64,000 nt of DNA from Megascapheus bottae. Taxonomy: Eukaryota; Chordata; Mammalia; Rodentia; Geomyidae. The notes under the pieces are model-generated. The model searched no databases. It worked only from the letters and a program-made list of their open reading frames with translations, and was not told the DNA's origin. The stretch's first letter is position 1, and each line of letters starts with the position of its first letter. Shown here in pieces: positions 59,620-64,000 of the stretch. The stretch spans positions 51,960,358-52,024,357 of the forward strand of contig JANJXV010000004.1 of the NCBI GenBank assembly GCA_024803745.1. Direction: 5' to 3'. The translations under genes and the position numbers were made by a program.

Positions 59620-60754
59620 TTACTCAAATGCTTTGAAACAAGAAGGAAGGCTTTTAATAAGAAGCCTGAATACAAAATACATACTTTCTTTTCCTTGGGT
59701 GCCAAAATCTGTGTACAATTAGTGTTTCTTTGTGTATATAATGAACAGATCAAAATATTCAAAAACAACTTTAATTAATCAGTAAATATACACAATAAAA
59801 ATAAAATGTAACTGAACTCCAGTTGAACTATGAAATATATATGTAAACAAACCTACTGTTTGGCAGATAATATATTGTCCACATGTCAGAATTTTACTTA
59901 GAACCTGCTATACTAGAAGCACATTTGTCTGTAGCATGAGCTAGCAATTGGCTATCTTTATTGTGACTAGTTGATACCGAGTTGTTAGCCTTATTGAGAA
60001 GCCCTTCAGTGGCAGAAAGGAGCTCTTTGTCTTGCTCTTTCTAAAGCATCTTAACAATTATCATTAGCTTTCATGTTTCTAATGATAATCCCTATAACTG
60101 CCAGTGGCAACACTTGCTTCTATAAGATTTTTATTCATCAAAAAAGCATCTCCATATATGAAAATGCACCTGTGACTTTAACATGATAGAATTCTATGCT
60201 TAAAAAGAAATCTACCTTTGTATGACATTTTTCAGGGTATGAGAATGGGCCATTTGAAACTTGACAGTAGTCATCAGTTTGCATTTCACCAAGATTGGAA
60301 ATACTGCTGTTTTCCTCCTGTCTGCCAGCCAATCATAGGTTTCGATTTCTTCCATGGTACTAAATGCCACACCAGGTGTAAAAGCAGTTGTAGAGGCAAA
60401 TTTTTGTGGTACAACTCTACAGAAATCTGCATGAGTAAAAGCTAGAGCTACAATTTCCCAGGGGAGCTAATCAAAAGTGTATTGTGCAGTGAACAAAGAT
60501 GTACTGATAATAAAGGACACCCAAGCCTTTTCAGGAGGTGTTTTAATCACAGGAGGACTAGTTTCAATTGTTTCCTCCTCTTAATTGAAAATCTACCAAA
60601 ACAAGGCCATCTAACAACTTCTGATTACCTAATTTTAAAGAACATAAATAAACCCTGGATAACTTGTTACACAAATAAATCTAGAGGACAGTATTCTCTG
60701 GTTCTTATCTCCCTAAACTTTCTTCAAGAAATCTCTCATTAAAATAAAGTAGGA
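57670..60754. other. AT-rich DNA, nothing assigned
   Basis: Only the (TA)n run at 59578-59618 was recognised. Confidence 0.5.
59578..59618 (+). repeat. (TA)n microsatellite
   Basis: About twenty perfect TA units, able to extrude a cruciform. Confidence 0.95.
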
Positions 60755-61535
60755 CATGGTTGGTGGGAGTGCAAACTTGTTCACCCACTATGGATAGCAG
60801 CATGGCAGTTCCTGAAAAGACTAAACACAGAACTCCCCTATGACCCAGCCATTCCACTATTTGGCATTTACCCAATCATCCAGAAACAAGGACATACTAA
60901 ATCCACTAGCACAACAATGTTCATTGCAACACTATTCACCATAGCAAAGATATGGAACCAACCCAGATGCCCCTCATTTAATGAGTGGATCAACAAGATG
61001 TGGAATTCTACGCTGTCATCAGAAAGAATGACATCACCCTATTTGTAAGGAAATGGAAAGACTTAGAAAAAATCATATTAAGTAAAGTAAGCCAGACTCA
61101 AAGGAACATAGGCTCAATGGTTTCCCTCATTTGTCATAATCAGTAGAAACCTTGGGCTCTACTAGCAGAGGATTACAATAGAACAAAACCTAGATACTTA
61201 AGGCCATAAAGAATGATGCTAAAAGAAAGGTGATTGTTGTCTTTAATGTACTATATTATCTCTCATCTCTTTTGCTGTGCCTTGGTTATCTCATATTGTT
61301 ACAGTATTTCACCTTGTTATATGATATATTGTGTAGATGTATATTTGGTTATTTGAAATAGGATAGGGAATGGAGGAAAACAAGATGAGGGGTGGGGTTA
61401 GGGGGAGGGAAATGGGGACCAAGACATGAGAAAGGGTATCAATGTATGTGAAGTAATGTACCCTCTATCTGGTGAATATAATGTAACCCTTCTATTAATT
61501 ACAATAAAATATATGAAAATAAAATAAAATTGGTT
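60755..61535 (+). mobile_element. LINE-1 3' end with ORF2 C-terminus, forward
   Basis: It starts in ORF2 (ggtgggagtgcaaacttgtt, ccagccattccac) and runs through the complete 3' untranslated region to an A-rich end. It is close in sequence to the copy at 36732-37813. Confidence 0.85.
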
Positions 61536-62170
61536 TGGCATAGCAAAGTTATGAAACCAACCCGGATGCCCCTCAGTAGATGATGGGATCAAGAAGTTGT
61601 GGTCTGTATAACCAATGGAATTCTATGCTGCCATCAGAAAAAACAACATCGCCCCATTTGTAAGAAAATGAAAAGACTGGAAAAAATCATATTAAGTGAA
61701 ATGATCACATCCAAAGGAACATAGGTTCAACAGTTTCCCTCATTTTTAATAATTAGTACAAATCTTGGACTCTCCTAGCAGAGGATTACAGTAGTGCAAA
61801 ACCTAGGTACATGAGGTCATATAGGTTAAGACTAAATGAAAGGATATGGAAACAAGAGCTTAATCTTGTGTGATTGTTGTTCTTAATGCACTGTGTTATT
61901 TCTCTTCTTTTGTTGCCCTTTGGTTAATCTTATATTGTTACTGTATTTGACTTTGTTACCTGGTACATTATATATACATTTATTTGATATTTGCAACAGG
62001 AAAATGAATGGGGGGAAACAAGATGATTGGGAAGGGTCGGGGGAGAGAAATAGGGACAAAAACATGAGAAGGGGTATCAATGTGTGAGAAGTAATGCACC
62101 TACTATCTGGCAAATGTAACTGTAACCCCTCTATATATTACCCCGAAAATAAAAATAAAAATTAAAAAAA
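61536..62170 (+). mobile_element. Second LINE-1 3' end in tandem, forward
   Basis: It re-enters ORF2 (catagcaaagttatgaaacc) right after the previous A-rich end and runs to a 3' end of a different subtype (ggggtatcaatgtgtgagaa, gtaactgtaacccctctata). Confidence 0.83.
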
Positions 62171-64000
62171 GTAAAGTTGGTTTGATCTAATGGTGTCCTC
62201 TATAATTAAATGGTGTTATACCAGAGTAACAATTCAGGAAACAAAACTAAGGATTGAAGAAACCTAGACAGGTTTGAAAGGATGATAATGATCAACCAGG
62301 AGTCTGGGACCTTAATACAAATCATAATATAGTTATATTATGATCATGTAGTTCATCTTGTTTCAATTGTATTTATAACTTTGATCTTGGCATCTTATAC
62401 TCATAATAATAATTTGAGCAATTGTGAACTTCAATAGGCCCTTCAATACTCTTTCCTGCACCACACTGTCAAGTTTATAATCTCCCAAATAAATTGCTTA
62501 ATGAGAACTAATGACTTTGATTTTATTTATGGTGAAGATAGAGAACAGAGCACTCAGAAGAAAATCAAATCATTTTCTCACAAGCAAATCTGCCAGTTAA
62601 TTATCTCTGTGATGCTTTCTTTCCTCTTTAAATGGGTGAATAGTCCTAATAACTACACCAACAGCTAATTCACCCCCTCCACTTGTGACCACCATCTTCT
62701 TTTTCCAACAAATTATTTAAAGTTATGCTATATTTGCATTCTTCTTAGCAAGAAAATTTGCATTAACATATGTTTGCTTTTCGATCTCTTATGTAAAAAC
62801 AATTATTTTTCTTTGATCCTGCAGCATTTTTCTGAACTATTGTCTTAAGTTCTCAATTTTCATGTATTATTTAATAAAGCTATGATGTCAAAAATATGTT
62901 TTTTTATCTTCTATCTTCAATTCCTTAACTCCTACTATTTTGTAATCTTCCTTGACCTTTTATTGCCCACAACCTTCTGAAATTTTCTTATAAAATTGTT
63001 CAGATACAGACCAGGAGTTTAGCCTCGTGGTAGACTGCTTGCCTAGCATGCACAAAGACCCAGGTAGATTTCTTGGAACCACATACATGGAAAATCCGGA
63101 AATGGCGCTGTGGCTCAACTGGCAGAGCATAGGCCTTAAGGAGAAAGCCCAAGAACATTGCTCAGGCCTGGAGTTCAAACCCTGGGACTCACAAAAATAA
63201 ATAAATAAAGGAAGGAAAAAAGTCTTTAAATACAATAAATAGTTCTTAATTCCCCTCTTAAAAAAAAAAGAAACAGAAAATGTGTACTAGTATGTACCCT
63301 TTGCTACTTGAAGCACCCTTCACTTGCTCCTGGGACCCACACACTCACCATGTTCTTACTCCCACAAAAATGACTCCTCTGTCTCCTTTTAGAAACCTTT
63401 CTCATCTTTCAAAATCCTAAATATGGACTTTGCAAACCTTAGCCTGTGCATGTCTCTTCTAATTATGTTCACTCTCTGCATGTCTTTACTTACATCATCT
63501 TTGTCTCCAGCTCCTAAATATTCCTTGTGTTTCTATTGTTATACTTCCTGGTTAATAACTTCACTTGCATACTTAAATAACAGAAAATTCAACTGAGCCA
63601 GCATAGAAGCAACCGTCGTTCTCTTCAAGTTAACTCTTGCCTAGGGTTCTGCATGTAGATCATCACCTACAAGTAATGTCACCTCTTTCCCTTCTAGCTA
63701 CCTCTCATCAATAAGTACTTTCCATTGTGTACCTTCACAAGAGATTCTTAGCACAAGCACTTCTCCCCTCCTCACTAAATTCATACTAGCTGTGATTATT
63801 CTTGCCTGAATCCCTGCAAATACACAGCTAATTGCACTCTATCCTTGTTCCTCTGCTTTTTAGACTTTCCTCCAAGCAGAGAGTTCTTTGCAAATACCCT
63901 TTTCAGAACAAAGTGTTTCAACAGACAGCATCATATTAAATTGCAAGGCTCCTAAGATCTGTGCCTCTCTGCAAATATTTTCCAGCAACTGACTTTCTCT
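62170..64000. other. AT-rich DNA with one ID-like SINE
   Basis: Apart from 63008-63205 nothing was recognised. The last 700 bases are slightly richer in C and T. Confidence 0.5.
63008..63205 (+). repeat. ID-like SINE, forward
   Basis: It has agcctcgtggtagactgc, gaaatggcgctgtggctcaa and an (AAAT)-type tail. The B box is damaged (aggtagatttct). Confidence 0.82.

Overview
The window is nuclear DNA of a mammal, most likely a rodent. It is AT-rich and repeat-dense, and I see no cellular protein-coding exon, rRNA or functional tRNA gene. The abundant short repeats are tRNA-type (ID-like) SINEs with intact A and B boxes, and composites of a 7SL/B1-like left half with an ID-like right half. As I remember them, such repeats are typical of Geomyoidea (kangaroo rats, pocket mice). 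That placement is an inference; 'rodent' is safer. The LINE-1 copies are mostly 5'-truncated 3' ends of several ages.

The main object is a 9.0-kb endogenous retrovirus on the minus strand (13002-21997). It is bounded by two 336-bp LTRs that differ at one base and by a perfect 6-bp target-site duplication (AGCTGA). Read along the minus strand it runs: 5' LTR, a perfect tRNA-Lys3-type primer-binding site, a short leader with a splice donor, an open gag (627 codons), and an open pro-pol in the -1 frame. Pro-pol holds dUTPase, protease with G-patch, reverse transcriptase, RNase H and integrase. Gag and pro-pol are linked by a GGGAAAC slippery heptamer, which is followed after 7 nt by a perfect 8-bp hairpin. 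A single -1 shift would express the whole enzyme set, because pro and pol share one frame. The LTR layout, 6-bp duplication, dUTPase and Lys3-type site all point to a class II (betaretrovirus-like) element.

Between the end of pol and the 3' LTR lie about 2.95 kb with no envelope frame. This stretch has only a short env-start-like overlap, a SINE-derived piece, homopolymer tracts, a second splice-donor-like site and a polypurine tract. The element therefore looks like a young, envelope-less lineage that probably moves inside the cell.

The rest of the window is layered retrotransposon insertion. A 529-bp solo LTR of a different family (34674-35202) sits inside an older LINE-1 with a 6-bp duplication (TTCTCC). 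A LINE-1 at 36652-37813 has a perfect 15-bp duplication and seems to carry about 80 bp of transduced 3' flank. A composite SINE is nested in an ID-like SINE near the left edge. Two SINEs form a head-to-head inverted pair at 22672-23080. Two LINE-1 3' ends lie in tandem at 60755-62170. A GC-rich patch at 7120-7480 ends in a poly(A)-signal-like A tract and may be a retrocopied mRNA 3' end. Intervening AT-rich stretches show nothing I can assign. Boundaries of old repeats were judged by eye and are approximate.
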